The position numbers and the translations under genes were made by a program. A model generated the notes under the pieces. The model saw only the letters and a program-made list of their open reading frames with translations. It searched no databases and was not told the DNA's origin. Shown one piece after another: positions 36,394 through 44,997 of a stretch of 64,000 nucleotides of DNA. Source of the stretch: CAYVOV01 sp964453525 (GTDB lineage: Bacteria > Chloroflexota > Dehalococcoidia > Dehalococcoidales > UBA2162); contig CAYVOV010000005.1 of assembly GCA_964453525.1 (NCBI GenBank), forward strand, positions 62,001-126,000, in the 5' to 3' direction. Position 1 is the stretch's first letter; each line of letters starts with the position of its first letter.

Positions 36394-36639
36394 AAACAAT
36401 TCAACCTCAACATATATTTCCGAAAGGACAGCTATTATCAAAAAACTCCGGAGCACAACCGTTCGACAATTCTCGGCATCTACTATTTCACCAATATGGA
36501 AATGGGTGCTGTCCTTGCCCCGGGCATGGGTTATTTAATCGACCACCTTGGTTTCCAGACCAGTTTCAACATTGCCGCTGGCGTCATGCTGGCTATTATG
36601 CTCATCTGCTCGGTATTCCTCCGGGGAAGCCGGGACTGA
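36394..36639 (+). pseudogene. C-terminal remnant of an MFS transporter
   Basis: An open frame without a start codon, from just after a TAA at 36391 to a TGA at 36637-36639. From 36448 it encodes PEHNRSTILGIYYFTNMEMG, then AVLAPGMGYLIDHLGFQTSF and a final helix ending LRGSRD. The PE-x-x-R-x-T-x-LGIYYF pattern and the following helices are typical of the last third of major facilitator transporters. The N-terminal two thirds are absent, so this is a decayed or truncated gene. Confidence 0.75.
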
Positions 36640-36686
36640 ATTACCTGCTTTTCGATTTCTTGGATTAAAGAAGAAAATTGATAACA

Positions 36687-36695
36687 TGGTATAAT
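36687..36695 (+). promoter_or_regulatory. Extended -10 promoter of the GT20 operon
   Basis: TGG directly precedes TATAAT (36690-36695), with no well-spaced -35. The GT20 ATG at 36732 lies 36 bases downstream. Confidence 0.6.
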
Positions 36696-36731
36696 GCATA
36701 ACAGTATTAAATGCCCGGGAGGTTACTTTAC

Positions 36732-38216
36732 ATGATAAACAGGGAATGGAATAAAGAGAGTCTTTACAGTCTTGTCCGGGAAAAACTGGGTGACACCCCG
36801 TTTATAGCCGTCTCTAATCGTGAACCCTACATCCATTCGATGTCCGGTAATGAGATAGTCTGGAACCGGCCAGTAAGCGGGCTTACCGAAGCTTTGGACC
36901 CGGTAATGCGTGCCTCGAGGGGCACCTGGGTAGCCCAGGGCAGTGGCGATGCTGACAGGAAGGTCGTTGACAGTAATGACCGCGTGGCGGTACCGCCGGA
37001 TAAGCCGGAATATACCCTGCACCGGGTATGGCTTACCCGCGAGGAGGTCCAGGACTTCTACCTCGGCTTTTCGAATGAGGGGCTCTGGCCGCTCTGCCAT
37101 GTCACCTTCACCCCGCCTACCTGGGTAGAGTCAGAGTGGAATACCTATAAGAAAGTCAACGGGATTTTTGCCGATGCCGTTATGCAGGAAGCGGGCGACC
37201 GCAGGGCAACGGTACTGGTCCAGGACTATCACTTTGCCCTGCTTTCCCGCCTGCTCAAGGAAAAGAACCCGGGACTGACTGTCGGACAGTTCTGGCACAT
37301 TCCCTGGCCTAACCACGAGGTATTCCGTACCTGCCCCTGGCATGAAGAGATACTTGATGGTATGCTGGGGAACGACCTTATGGGTTTTCATATCCAGCCC
37401 TTCTGCGACAATTTCATGGAAGCTGCGGAGCGCCTGCTGGGTGCCAGAGTAGACCGGAGCAAATCTACAATAACCTACAGGGATAAGACCACCCTAGTGC
37501 AGCCCTTCCCCATCAGCGTTGATTTTGACAGCATTTCCCGGAGTGCCGGTGACGAGGCAGTGGAGAAAGAAATGATTACTCTCCGCAAGGAGCTTAATCT
37601 TGAGGGGAAATACGTCGGAATCGGCATGGACAGGATAGATTATACCAAGGGCATCCCGGAGAGACTGCAGGCACTGGAAAAATTCCTTGAGGACAATCCC
37701 CGGTATGTCGGTAAAATCGTCTTTATCCAGGCCGGCATGCCGAGCCGGACGGACATCGAGACCTATAAGAACCTTATGGACAGGACCGACCGCCTTGCCG
37801 ACGACATAAATGAAAAGTACGGTACCGACTCCTGGAAACCGGTTATTATGCTTACCCGGCAGTTAACTCCAGCCTCGCTTAACGCTTTACGCCGGCTGGG
37901 GAATTTCTGCGTTGTCAGTTCCCTCCACGATGGAATGAACCTGGTGGCGAAAGAATACGTTTCGGCAAAGATAGATGAGGATGGAGTACTCATCCTGAGT
38001 GAATTCACCGGTGCTGCTTCCGAGCTGACCGATGCCCTCCTGATTAATCCGTTCGATATCGGAGAGTTTTCCCGGAAAATAAAAGAAGCGATTGAGATGC
38101 CGGCAGAGGAGAGGAAGCAGCGGATGAAGAAGATGCGTGAAATAGTGGATGGCAATAACATTTATCGCTGGGGTGCCGAGCACGTTTCCAGTCTAATCTC
38201 AATTGCAGGGGCGTGA
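36732..38216 (+). CDS. otsA: GT20 glycosyltransferase, trehalose-6-phosphate synthase-like
   Basis: The ATG at 36732 follows GGGAGG and gives 494 residues. It transfers glucose from a nucleotide sugar to an acceptor sugar phosphate. Family residues are visible: QDYHFALLSRLL, FWHIPWPNHEVFR, GMDRIDYTKGIPERL (the Arg/Lys that hold the donor phosphates) and HDGMNLVAKEYV. The N-loop differs from the classical GGL: it reads SNREPYIH and RPVSGLTEALDP. The next gene, a phosphatase of the OtsB type, overlaps its stop, so trehalose synthesis in two steps is likely. Glucosylglycerol phosphate or another acceptor is an alternative. Confidence 0.88.
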   Translation: MINREWNKESLYSLVREKLGDTPFIAVSNREPYIHSMSGNEIVWNRPVSGLTEALDPVMRASRGTWVAQGSGDADRKVVDSNDRVAVPPDKPEYTLHRVWLTREEVQDFYLGFSNEGLWPLCHVTFTPPTWVESEWNTYKKVNGIFADAVMQEAGDRRATVLVQDYHFALLSRLLKEKNPGLTVGQFWHIPWPNHEVFRTCPWHEEILDGMLGNDLMGFHIQPFCDNFMEAAERLLGARVDRSKSTITYRDKTTLVQPFPISVDFDSISRSAGDEAVEKEMITLRKELNLEGKYVGIGMDRIDYTKGIPERLQALEKFLEDNPRYVGKIVFIQAGMPSRTDIETYKNLMDRTDRLADDINEKYGTDSWKPVIMLTRQLTPASLNALRRLGNFCVVSSLHDGMNLVAKEYVSAKIDEDGVLILSEFTGAASELTDALLINPFDIGEFSRKIKEAIEMPAEERKQRMKKMREIVDGNNIYRWGAEHVSSLISIAGA

Positions 38217-39016
38217 TGGAGTATCTGTTTAATGTGTGGGAAACTTTCGCCGCGGAAACAGAAACTACTCCAAGAGTACTGCTCCTTTGCGACTACGATG
38301 GCACATTGACCCCGATTGTCAGCCGGCCGGAGGATGCCGTGCTATCCTCGGGAATGAGAGAGAAACTTCTCGCTCTGGCTGGCAGGCCAGACTTCAATAT
38401 CGGCATCATCAGCGGGCGCTCGCTTCTTGAGGTCCAAGTGCTCGTGGGTATAGAAGGGATTTATTATGCCGGAAATCACGGACTGGAAATAGAAGGGCCC
38501 GGTCTCAGCTATGTAAATCCTGAGTCCAGGGCAGCCCGGGCGGAGATGAAAAAGCTCGCCGGAAAGTTCACTGATAGATTGTCCGGCATTGAGGGAGTCA
38601 TTGTTGAGGATAAGGAACTGAGCCTGAGCATTCACTACCGCCTGGTAAAAGAGAGCGAGGTGAATACGGTAGCCGAGATTTTCAATCAGCTTACTTCCCC
38701 CGGAGTCAATGAAGGTAAAATCAGGGTAAGCTCCGGGAAAAAAGTCTTTGAAATCAGGCCGCCGATAGACTGGCACAAGGGCAAGGCGGTTGAGACAATC
38801 CGAGAACAAATAAACAAAACAATCGGGGGGGAAGAGGGACTGGTTATGTACCTTGGTGACGATACGACAGACGAGGATGCCTTCAAGGTCGTTCGCCGTC
38901 CGCAGGGCTGGAGTATTTTTATAGGTCAGGATAATCCGTCTTCAAACGCCGACTACTTCCTAAATTCCACCGCCGAGGTTGAGACTTTACTTTCCCGGCT
39001 GCTTGAACTGAGGTGA
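38216..39016 (+). CDS. otsB: Trehalose-6-phosphate phosphatase
   Basis: A HAD-superfamily phosphatase of about 266 residues. Motif I is LLCDYDGTLTPI, motif II IGIISGRS, and the acidic motif IV is YLGDDTTDEDAF. NHGLEIEGP is characteristic of OtsB. It removes phosphate from trehalose-6-phosphate or the related GT20 product. ATG (38216) overlaps the synthase stop as TGATG; a GTG three bases earlier is also possible. Translational coupling with the synthase is clear. Confidence 0.93.
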   Translation: MEYLFNVWETFAAETETTPRVLLLCDYDGTLTPIVSRPEDAVLSSGMREKLLALAGRPDFNIGIISGRSLLEVQVLVGIEGIYYAGNHGLEIEGPGLSYVNPESRAARAEMKKLAGKFTDRLSGIEGVIVEDKELSLSIHYRLVKESEVNTVAEIFNQLTSPGVNEGKIRVSSGKKVFEIRPPIDWHKGKAVETIREQINKTIGGEEGLVMYLGDDTTDEDAFKVVRRPQGWSIFIGQDNPSSNADYFLNSTAEVETLLSRLLELR

Positions 39017-39066
39017 TAAGTCACTTAGCGGCGGGATAATGGTCAGGCAGAACCTGCCTGATTGAC

Positions 39067-40122
39067 TTAAATTACGGTATCACTGGGGATAATGCAGCTC
39101 TCGCTATCCCGGACTAGTGCGTAGCAGCACTTTTGCAAAATCTTCGCTGTCTCTTCCGGGAGTCCCATACTTATGTAAATACCTGAGCCAATTTCAAAGC
39201 CGGCTATCATTGAGAGACGGGGCATAATCCTGATATGCCAGTGGTAGTACGGGTCTTCTTCGTCATAGGTGGTAGAGGTATCAATCATGAGATTAAAGGC
39301 CGGGTCATCAAGGTGAAAATACAGGCAGTATAGAGTATCTTTCAGTACACTCGCCATCTCAGTGATGTGCTCGGGGGTGAGCATTCCGAATGAGGCGCGG
39401 TGCAGTTTGGGAATTATCCAGGTCTCGTATGAAGCGCGAGAAGCAAAAGGTTCGAAGACAACGAATTGGTCCGTTTCAATTACGATTCTTTCGCCGTTTG
39501 TCAGTTCACCTTTCAGCATATCACAGTAAAGGCAGCGGCCGAAATCGGCAAAGTAATCATGGGCAACATCGAATCTTCTGTGATAATACGGAGTAACTAA
39601 TGGTGTTGCCACTAACTGGGAGTGAGGGTGAGCCAGTGATGTTCCCGACTCCCGTCCGTGATTCTTGAAGATGGTGATGAACTGCAATCGCCGGTTTTTC
39701 TTGAGAACGTTATATCTTTGCTGATATGCAGTTAAAACTTTTTCTACCTGCGGATAGGTCATCAACGCCATCGGAGTATTGTGAGAGGGCGAATCTATGA
39801 ATACCTCGTGGACTCCAAAACCGGGCATTTTCCTATTAAAGCGCTCGTCCTGCATTTTTTCAGGATCTGCATCCTCGGACAGTGCCGCAAACCGATTCGG
39901 CACGACCCTCACCGCCCAGGCTGCGTCATTACCCGCAGCGGGGATTTTAAGGACTTCTTCAGGGGTTTTATCCTCATTACCGGGGCAGAAAGGACATGTC
40001 TCGTCCCAGTCGGGCAGGGCTTCAGCGGTTCTCTTCTTTAATGACTGCCGGGGGCGGGCAGCTCTCTCCGGAGCCAGTATCACCCATTCTTTTGTCGTTG
40101 GGTCCTGTCTGAGTTCTGACAT
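39067..40122 (-). CDS. galT: Galactose-1-phosphate uridylyltransferase family protein
   Basis: A 351-residue HIT-superfamily nucleotidyltransferase. The catalytic HxHxQ is in LAHPHSQLVATPLV, and zinc-type cysteines appear in CPFCPGNEDKTPEE. GalT swaps UMP between glucose-1-phosphate and galactose-1-phosphate. It lies 26 bases downstream of glgC on the same strand with no galK or galE nearby, so an ADP-glucose phosphorylase role, known for some GalT-like proteins, is a real alternative. Length is normal for the family. Confidence 0.88.
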   Translation of the reverse strand: MSELRQDPTTKEWVILAPERAARPRQSLKKRTAEALPDWDETCPFCPGNEDKTPEEVLKIPAAGNDAAWAVRVVPNRFAALSEDADPEKMQDERFNRKMPGFGVHEVFIDSPSHNTPMALMTYPQVEKVLTAYQQRYNVLKKNRRLQFITIFKNHGRESGTSLAHPHSQLVATPLVTPYYHRRFDVAHDYFADFGRCLYCDMLKGELTNGERIVIETDQFVVFEPFASRASYETWIIPKLHRASFGMLTPEHITEMASVLKDTLYCLYFHLDDPAFNLMIDTSTTYDEEDPYYHWHIRIMPRLSMIAGFEIGSGIYISMGLPEETAKILQKCCYALVRDSESCIIPSDTVI

Positions 40123-40148
40123 GCCGTTATCACCACTGGACCTAAAGG

Positions 40149-41441
40149 TTATGCAGTCCGGGCGGTCCTTCCTCGCTTGGCTCTTACTGTCTCGCCACTC
40201 TGAATATCGGTATCAGTGAAATCATCTTCAAGGACGTTGTTATAGACAAGACAATTACGGCCGGCTTTTATCCCGGGAGGTACCTTGGCTCTCTTGCCGA
40301 TAACTGTAATCCCGGTATTAATAACTTTCGGTTCGCGGCGGTTAATCTGAAAGTTATCACCGTAACCGATGTGACAGCCAACGCCAATTGTTACTTCTTT
40401 ATCCAGGATTGAATAGTCAACGATACTGTGAGGGCCGATAATGCTATCCGATAGAACAATTGAGTCCTTTACAACAGCGCCTTCCCCCACCCTGACTCCC
40501 GGAGAAAGTACCGAATGCTCTACCTTTCCTTCAATGATGCAACCTGAATTCACGATACTTCTTACGATTTCACCAGTACCGGTAATGACTGCCGGTGGTC
40601 TCAAGTCTTCTTTTGTTCGAATCGGCCAGTACTCATCGAACAATAGTTCCGGATACATATCCAGCAGGTCCATATTTGCTTCCCAGTAGGTAGCCATAGT
40701 ACCTACATCGCGCCAGTAACCATGAAAATTATAGGCATAGACCCGGTGCTTACCAGCTACTATCCGGGGAAGGACATTCCGTCCGAAATCATGCTTTGAG
40801 GAGCGGAGCTGAGCATCTTCCTCCAGGCGTTGGAAGAGAAAATCCTTTTTGAAGACGTAAATACCCATTGATACCAAGTTACTTTCCGGTTTCTTTACCT
40901 TCTCCTGAAAGGCGATTACCCTGCCTTCTTCATCAACTGTCACCGTACCGAAACGTGATAATTCCTCATATGGCATCGGAGTGGCAGCCAGAGTAATATC
41001 AGCCTGAGCCGCTTCATGGAACTTGACCATATCCGAGTAGTCCATCCTGTAAATATGGTCACCGCTCAGGATTAAGACAAATTCGACGCCCTGCTGCTCT
41101 ATGTGCGAAAGGTTCTGGTAGACGGCATCGGCAGTTCCTTTGTACCAGTTGCGCCTTTCATCGGGTGACAGATACGGCTGGAGCAACGTCAGTCCACTGC
41201 CATCAACGCGGGCCAGTCCCCAGGAAGCTCCGATACCGATATGGTCAATCAGTGACAGGGGCTGGTACTGTGTAAGTACATCTATCTTGGGAATGCCTGA
41301 ATTGACACAGTTGCTCAGGGTAAAATCAATAATTCGATACTTGCCGGCAAACGGGATAGCCGGTTTTGTCCGCTCCCGGGCTAGAATTCCAAGTCTTTCC
41401 CCCCGTCCTCCAGCCAGTATTATAGCTAAAGTTCTCTCCAC
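40149..41441 (-). CDS. glgC: Glucose-1-phosphate adenylyltransferase
   Basis: A 430-residue enzyme making ADP-glucose from glucose-1-phosphate and ATP, the committed step of bacterial glycogen synthesis. It has the nucleotide-binding ILAGGRGERLGILARERTKP, FAGKYRIIDFTLSNCVNSGI, LILSGDHIYRMDYSDM and a C-terminal left-handed beta-helix (about 300-410) with hexapeptide-like repeats. No glycogen synthase is in the window. It leads a two-gene leftward unit with galT. Confidence 0.96.
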   Translation of the reverse strand: MERTLAIILAGGRGERLGILARERTKPAIPFAGKYRIIDFTLSNCVNSGIPKIDVLTQYQPLSLIDHIGIGASWGLARVDGSGLTLLQPYLSPDERRNWYKGTADAVYQNLSHIEQQGVEFVLILSGDHIYRMDYSDMVKFHEAAQADITLAATPMPYEELSRFGTVTVDEEGRVIAFQEKVKKPESNLVSMGIYVFKKDFLFQRLEEDAQLRSSKHDFGRNVLPRIVAGKHRVYAYNFHGYWRDVGTMATYWEANMDLLDMYPELLFDEYWPIRTKEDLRPPAVITGTGEIVRSIVNSGCIIEGKVEHSVLSPGVRVGEGAVVKDSIVLSDSIIGPHSIVDYSILDKEVTIGVGCHIGYGDNFQINRREPKVINTGITVIGKRAKVPPGIKAGRNCLVYNNVLEDDFTDTDIQSGETVRAKRGRTARTA

Positions 41442-41968
41442 TGCTACTCACCATTTACAGGCTGTACTTCTCCACCATTCCGGCTCATTAACACAGATAT
41501 AGATAACTATTTCTGTTCTCTAAAACGTAATGCTTTTTACGGCGGGTTTAATGTTACAATTAATTTCCTTGGAATGTCAACTTTATTTTCAGTCAAAATC
41601 CCTGTAAATAAAAGAAATGTTCTCCCGGCTGGAAAAGGGTGTAAAAGCGAGAGGGGGCTCCGTCCCCTCTCGAATCTCTACTCCTACCAGCAAGGCGAAA
41701 AATCATCTTTAAAGCAAAGAACAGTTTGATAGGTGGTTAAGGGGGAGATTTCTCAAGGGGGGGATGCCCCCTTTTTAGCTTCCTCAAGGGTTCATCCTGA
41801 TGGCTTACCGTTCGGCAGAGCTCACGACGAAGCCCTGAAGGGCGGCAGATGGGAATAGATAAAAAGGAGGAGAGTGTTTCATTCAACCAAAACCGAGCAG
41901 TACTTTTCATGGGATTATGTTTGCATTTGGTTGACTGAAGTATATGGTGTCATCAAAAAGGTTGCTCT
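41442..41968. other. Repeat-rich intergenic region
   Basis: 527 bp between glgC and pgi. Most of 41619-41907 is a divergent family D-type element including a mini-hairpin. Also present is AGGGGGGATGCCCCCT, another small inverted repeat near 41757-41772. No gene is supported. Confidence 0.65.
41619..41907. repeat. Family D repeat, about 290 bp
   Basis: Starts TGTTCTCCCGGCTGGAAAAG, then GTGTAAAAGCGAGAGGGGG with a hairpin at 41648-41672, and ends TTCAACCAAAACCGAGCAGT. The same start, hairpin and end are found at 60945-61195 (TGTTCTCCTAGCTGGAGAGG, GTAAAAGAGAGGGG, TTCAACCAAAATCGAACAGT), although the middles differ. Confidence 0.7.
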
Positions 41969-43408
41969 TTAAATAATGTACGGTCTTTCTCTATCCTGCC
42001 ATTCTTTTACTTCTCTGGCTTTATCCTCGAACCCTTTTCTGCCCATCATCCCGTAAGCATAGTGCTTTCCCGATTCAACTGCCGGCTGGATCATCGGGTT
42101 TACGTTATACAGACCGCCGGCAAAAGTCGTTTGCACTTCGAGAAGAAAGAGAAGCTGACCTATCGTGAAAGGATTTATCTCCGGCAGGATAAGGCTCATA
42201 TTACTCCGTCCGGCTCTGGTGAGGGCAAGCTGAGTAGCCTGGGCTTCAATATTTAACAGTTCCTCAAGTCCGTGCCCCCCCAGATAGGAGAAGTCGCTCT
42301 GCGCTGGCTGAAGTGGTATCTCGACTGTTTTACCGATATTTTCCACAAGCAGGAAGGTAATCAGCTTATCATACGGACCTTCAAGATATAGCTGAAGCTG
42401 GCTGTGCTGGTCGGTAGCGCCCAATGCGACAACCGAAGTCTGCCCGGCATTCACCGTTTCTCCCGATATTGTCTGCGCCTTGCCCAGACTCTCCGCCCAG
42501 AGCTGCCGGAACCAGTAAGCAATCTGGAACAGGGCATCGCTGTAAGGCATCATTACGGTAATATTCAGTCCTCTTTTGACATCTGCCAGGTAGTGAAGGA
42601 CGGCGCTTAAACAGGCAGGATTCTGCCAGAGCTGCTTTGTCCGGCAGCGTCCGTCCGTATGGCGGGCCCCGGCCAGCAGTTCCTTGATATCAACACCGAA
42701 CATAGCTGCGGGAAACAATCCCACCGGGCTCAATACAGAAAAACGCCCTCCAACATTTTCCGGAATCGTGAGTAGCGGATAACTCTCTTTCTCAGCAAGG
42801 TCTCGGAGCTGCCCATTTGTGCCGGTGGTCACCACACAGTGCTCTCTGACCGATTCCCGGCCGATTCTACCGGTAAGCATCCTGTTTACAATAAGGAACT
42901 GGCTCAGCGTCTCGGCAGTTGACCCTGATTTGGTGATTACATTGAACACCGTTCTTTCCGGGTTTATAAAATCGAGCATACTTCCGAAAGTGGTGGGGTC
43001 GATATTGTCCATGAAAAAAATCCTGGGTAGCCCTCCCCGGTCAGATGCCGGAAGCAGGTTATGCAGGGGGTGACAGAGAGCGCGGAACAGGGCGATTCCG
43101 CCCAGTGCTGACCCTCCTATACCCAGGACAATAAAATCATCACACTTTCCCTTAAACGAGTCTGCTACCTTTAAGACTTCATCTACTGTCTCCGTGTTAT
43201 AAGGCAGTTCGTAAAATCCCCACTCCCCGGCTTCCCTTCTCGCTTCAATGCTATCAGCAACTGCCTCCGCTCTGGGGACGAGTTCATTGATTTCTTCCCT
43301 GGTAATGCCCCTGCTTTCTCTGATGAAATCAGCCATCATGTGATTGAAATCCAGACGTACCGTCATCTTACCTGTCCATTCAGTTTCATGCCATCTTTCT
43401 GTAGTCAT
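41969..43408 (-). CDS. pgi: Glucose-6-phosphate isomerase
   Basis: A 479-residue enzyme with two SIS domains interconverting glucose-6-phosphate and fructose-6-phosphate. Diagnostic segments are FIVLGIGGSALGGIALFRAL, NVITKSGSTAETLSQF, NVGGRFSVLSPVGLFPAAMF and DQHSQLQLYLEGP. Length is near that of the shorter bacterial enzymes. GGGAGAG precedes the ATG. It sits with the trehalose and ADP-glucose genes, consistent with supply of hexose phosphates. Confidence 0.95.
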   Translation of the reverse strand: MTTERWHETEWTGKMTVRLDFNHMMADFIRESRGITREEINELVPRAEAVADSIEARREAGEWGFYELPYNTETVDEVLKVADSFKGKCDDFIVLGIGGSALGGIALFRALCHPLHNLLPASDRGGLPRIFFMDNIDPTTFGSMLDFINPERTVFNVITKSGSTAETLSQFLIVNRMLTGRIGRESVREHCVVTTGTNGQLRDLAEKESYPLLTIPENVGGRFSVLSPVGLFPAAMFGVDIKELLAGARHTDGRCRTKQLWQNPACLSAVLHYLADVKRGLNITVMMPYSDALFQIAYWFRQLWAESLGKAQTISGETVNAGQTSVVALGATDQHSQLQLYLEGPYDKLITFLLVENIGKTVEIPLQPAQSDFSYLGGHGLEELLNIEAQATQLALTRAGRSNMSLILPEINPFTIGQLLFLLEVQTTFAGGLYNVNPMIQPAVESGKHYAYGMMGRKGFEDKAREVKEWQDRERPYII

Positions 43409-43594
43409 ATCTCTCCCGCAATAGTTGAATTTGATGAGCTGAACAGCTAAAAAGACAATAACATTTCACAGCAACCATGGTCAACAGGCGAGGGTGTTCA
43501 GTACTATCAGGTTTTAGCCTGTGACACGTTATCATCATTATTTCTGTCAGGAATTCAGTACAATACTAAAGGATTCATAGCTTAGCGGGGTGTA

Positions 43595-43615
43595 AAGAGG
43601 GGCAGAGCCCCTCTT
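43595..43615. repeat. Mini-hairpin, 9-bp stem
   Basis: AAGAGGGGC-AGA-GCCCCTCTT. It lies upstream of the genes on both sides, so it is not a gene-end terminator here. Confidence 0.75.
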
Positions 43616-43644
43616 CATCCCAAGACTCCCCCCTTCACCTTGTC

Positions 43645-43785
43645 TAAGGGCCTTGCCTCAAAAGTCATTCTGGAGTCCGCCTCTGGCGGACGAAGAATCT
43701 CAGGGTGGGGAGTCAAAGTAATCCCCCCCCCCGAGACCCTTCGCAGAGTTTACACTGAGCGGAGCGAATGTACTCGGGGTGACAG
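43645..43785 (+). repeat. Family B repeat (inverted copy)
   Basis: GGGCCTTGCCTCAAAAGTCA, TTCTGGAGTCCGCCTCTGGC, GGACGAAGAATCTCAGGGTG, then GAGTTTACACTGAGCGGAGC and GAATGTACTCGGGGTGACAG. Opposite orientation to the copies at 25.6 and 33.5 kb. Confidence 0.88.
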
Positions 43786-43879
43786 GGGCGCACGACTTTT
43801 AGGACAACACTCCTTTACAAAGGGGAAGGGGGATACAGGGGGACAGGGTTTAATTAAAACCGATAAGGGAGGTGGTGAT

Positions 43880-43948
43880 ATGTATTACCGGGAAGAAATA
43901 TGCAGAACAGGCGTCTTTATGATAAAATTGAGGGTGGAAAATTTCTGA
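43880..43948 (+). CDS. Possible 22-residue peptide
   Basis: The ATG at 43880 follows a very strong GGGAGGTGGTGAT site and opens 22 codons starting MYYREEICRTGVFMIK, ending TGA at 43946-43948. It lies 16 bases before the 40-residue zinc peptide gene. It may be a leader peptide or a chance frame; there is no similarity evidence. Confidence 0.3.
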   Translation: MYYREEICRTGVFMIKLRVENF

Positions 43949-43964
43949 AATGCGGAGGTAACCC

Positions 43965-44087
43965 ATGAAGTGTCCCGTTTGCAGAAAGGATGCCAGAGCT
44001 CATATCTACCACTGCGCTCAATGTAATGTTTACGTGCATGAAAAGTGCTGGAAAAAGCATATGGATGAAGCGCATAAGGAAGAATAG
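43965..44087 (+). CDS. 40-residue zinc-finger-like peptide
   Basis: ATG at 43965 with GCGGAGG eight bases upstream and a stop at 44085-44087. The product starts MKCPVCRKDARAHIYHCAQC and has a second half with His and Cys (VYVHEKCWKKHMDEAH). Four Cys in two CxxC pairs plus a Cys and several His give enough ligands for one or two zinc sites, a treble-clef or B-box-like layout. It lies 2 bases before the UbiA-type gene, so it belongs to that operon. Function unknown; a regulator or small partner of the membrane enzyme is possible. Confidence 0.7.
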   Translation: MKCPVCRKDARAHIYHCAQCNVYVHEKCWKKHMDEAHKEE

Positions 44088-44089
44088 AA

Positions 44090-44992
44090 TTGAAAAAGTG
44101 GTTAATGGTCATCAGGGCTCCGTTCCTGCCCCTCTCAGTAGTGCTGGCGTTTCTCGGCGCCTGTATCGCCTGGTGGTATGACGAAGCCTTTCATCTTGGT
44201 GAGTTTAACCTCGGCTATGCTTTTCTCGCCGGTTTCGGCATACTGCTGGCACATATCAGTGTTGATGTGCTTAACGAATACTTCGATTATAAAAGCGGGA
44301 TAGACCTTGAGACGGTAAAAACTCCCTTCAGCGGGGGCAGCGGAGCTCTGCCGCTGGGACTGATTACCGCCCGCCAGGCACTGTGGCTCAGCCTGGGTTC
44401 TCTGATAATAATCATACCAATCGGTATCTATTTCACAATAGTAAAAGGTTGGCCTTTACTGCCTCTGCTGCTGGTAGCGGCGTTTCTCACTGTTTTTTAC
44501 AGTCCCTTTATTCTCAGGCTGAGATGGCCGGAGTGGGCTCCGGGACTGGGAATGGGAGCGCTGCCTGTCCTGGGAGCTTACTTTGTGCAATCCGGTGAAT
44601 ATACCCTGCCGGCAATCATCGCCTCCGTGCCGTCTTTCATTCTTGTACATAACCTCCTTCTGCTCAATGAATTCCCTGACGTGGAAGCCGATAGAATAGG
44701 CGGGAGGAAGACCACTCCGATAGTCCTCGGTAAAAAGAAAGCGGGCATCTTCTACTCGGTAATGACGGTGCTTGTGTACGTCTGGATATTAGGTGGTGCA
44801 ATTGCGGGACAAATGCCCTGGTGGTCTTTGATAGCTCTGCTGACCGTTCCCTTCGCTGTAAAAGCCATTCGCGGCGCATTGAATCCGGAGGACATGGACG
44901 GTCTGATGCCGACGATGGCTGATAATGTCAAAGTTGTTCTCCTCACCCAGCTTCTCCTTGGTATCGGTTACATTCTGGCGAGGATATTCTAG
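44090..44992 (+). CDS. UbiA-family prenyltransferase
   Basis: A 300-residue membrane enzyme with about eight helices. The two aspartate-rich sites are present: NEYFDYKSGIDLE (first, with Glu in the second position) and DVEADRIGGRKTTP (second). This matches the MenA/UbiA fold that joins a polyprenyl chain to an aromatic acceptor. The sequence GALPLGLITARQALWLSL is also typical of MenA-like proteins. The start is TTG with AAGGAAG upstream. Acceptor unknown: dihydroxynaphthoate or another aromatic ring. It is sandwiched between the zinc peptide and a radical SAM gene five bases downstream. Confidence 0.9.
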   Translation: MKKWLMVIRAPFLPLSVVLAFLGACIAWWYDEAFHLGEFNLGYAFLAGFGILLAHISVDVLNEYFDYKSGIDLETVKTPFSGGSGALPLGLITARQALWLSLGSLIIIIPIGIYFTIVKGWPLLPLLLVAAFLTVFYSPFILRLRWPEWAPGLGMGALPVLGAYFVQSGEYTLPAIIASVPSFILVHNLLLLNEFPDVEADRIGGRKTTPIVLGKKKAGIFYSVMTVLVYVWILGGAIAGQMPWWSLIALLTVPFAVKAIRGALNPEDMDGLMPTMADNVKVVLLTQLLLGIGYILARIF

Positions 44993-44997
44993 ACAGG

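Larger units (their letters stand above)
43409..43879. other. Repeat-bearing intergenic region
   Basis: About 470 bp between divergent units. It holds a mini-hairpin (43595-43615), an inverted family B repeat (43645-43785) and a GGGGAAGGGGG-type stretch near 43820. Frames over the repeat are not called. Confidence 0.65.

Noticed and set aside
43640..43948. Open frame of 102 codons on the plus strand
   Set aside because: Mostly the inverted family B repeat. Only the last 22 codons have a good ribosome site and are listed separately at low confidence.
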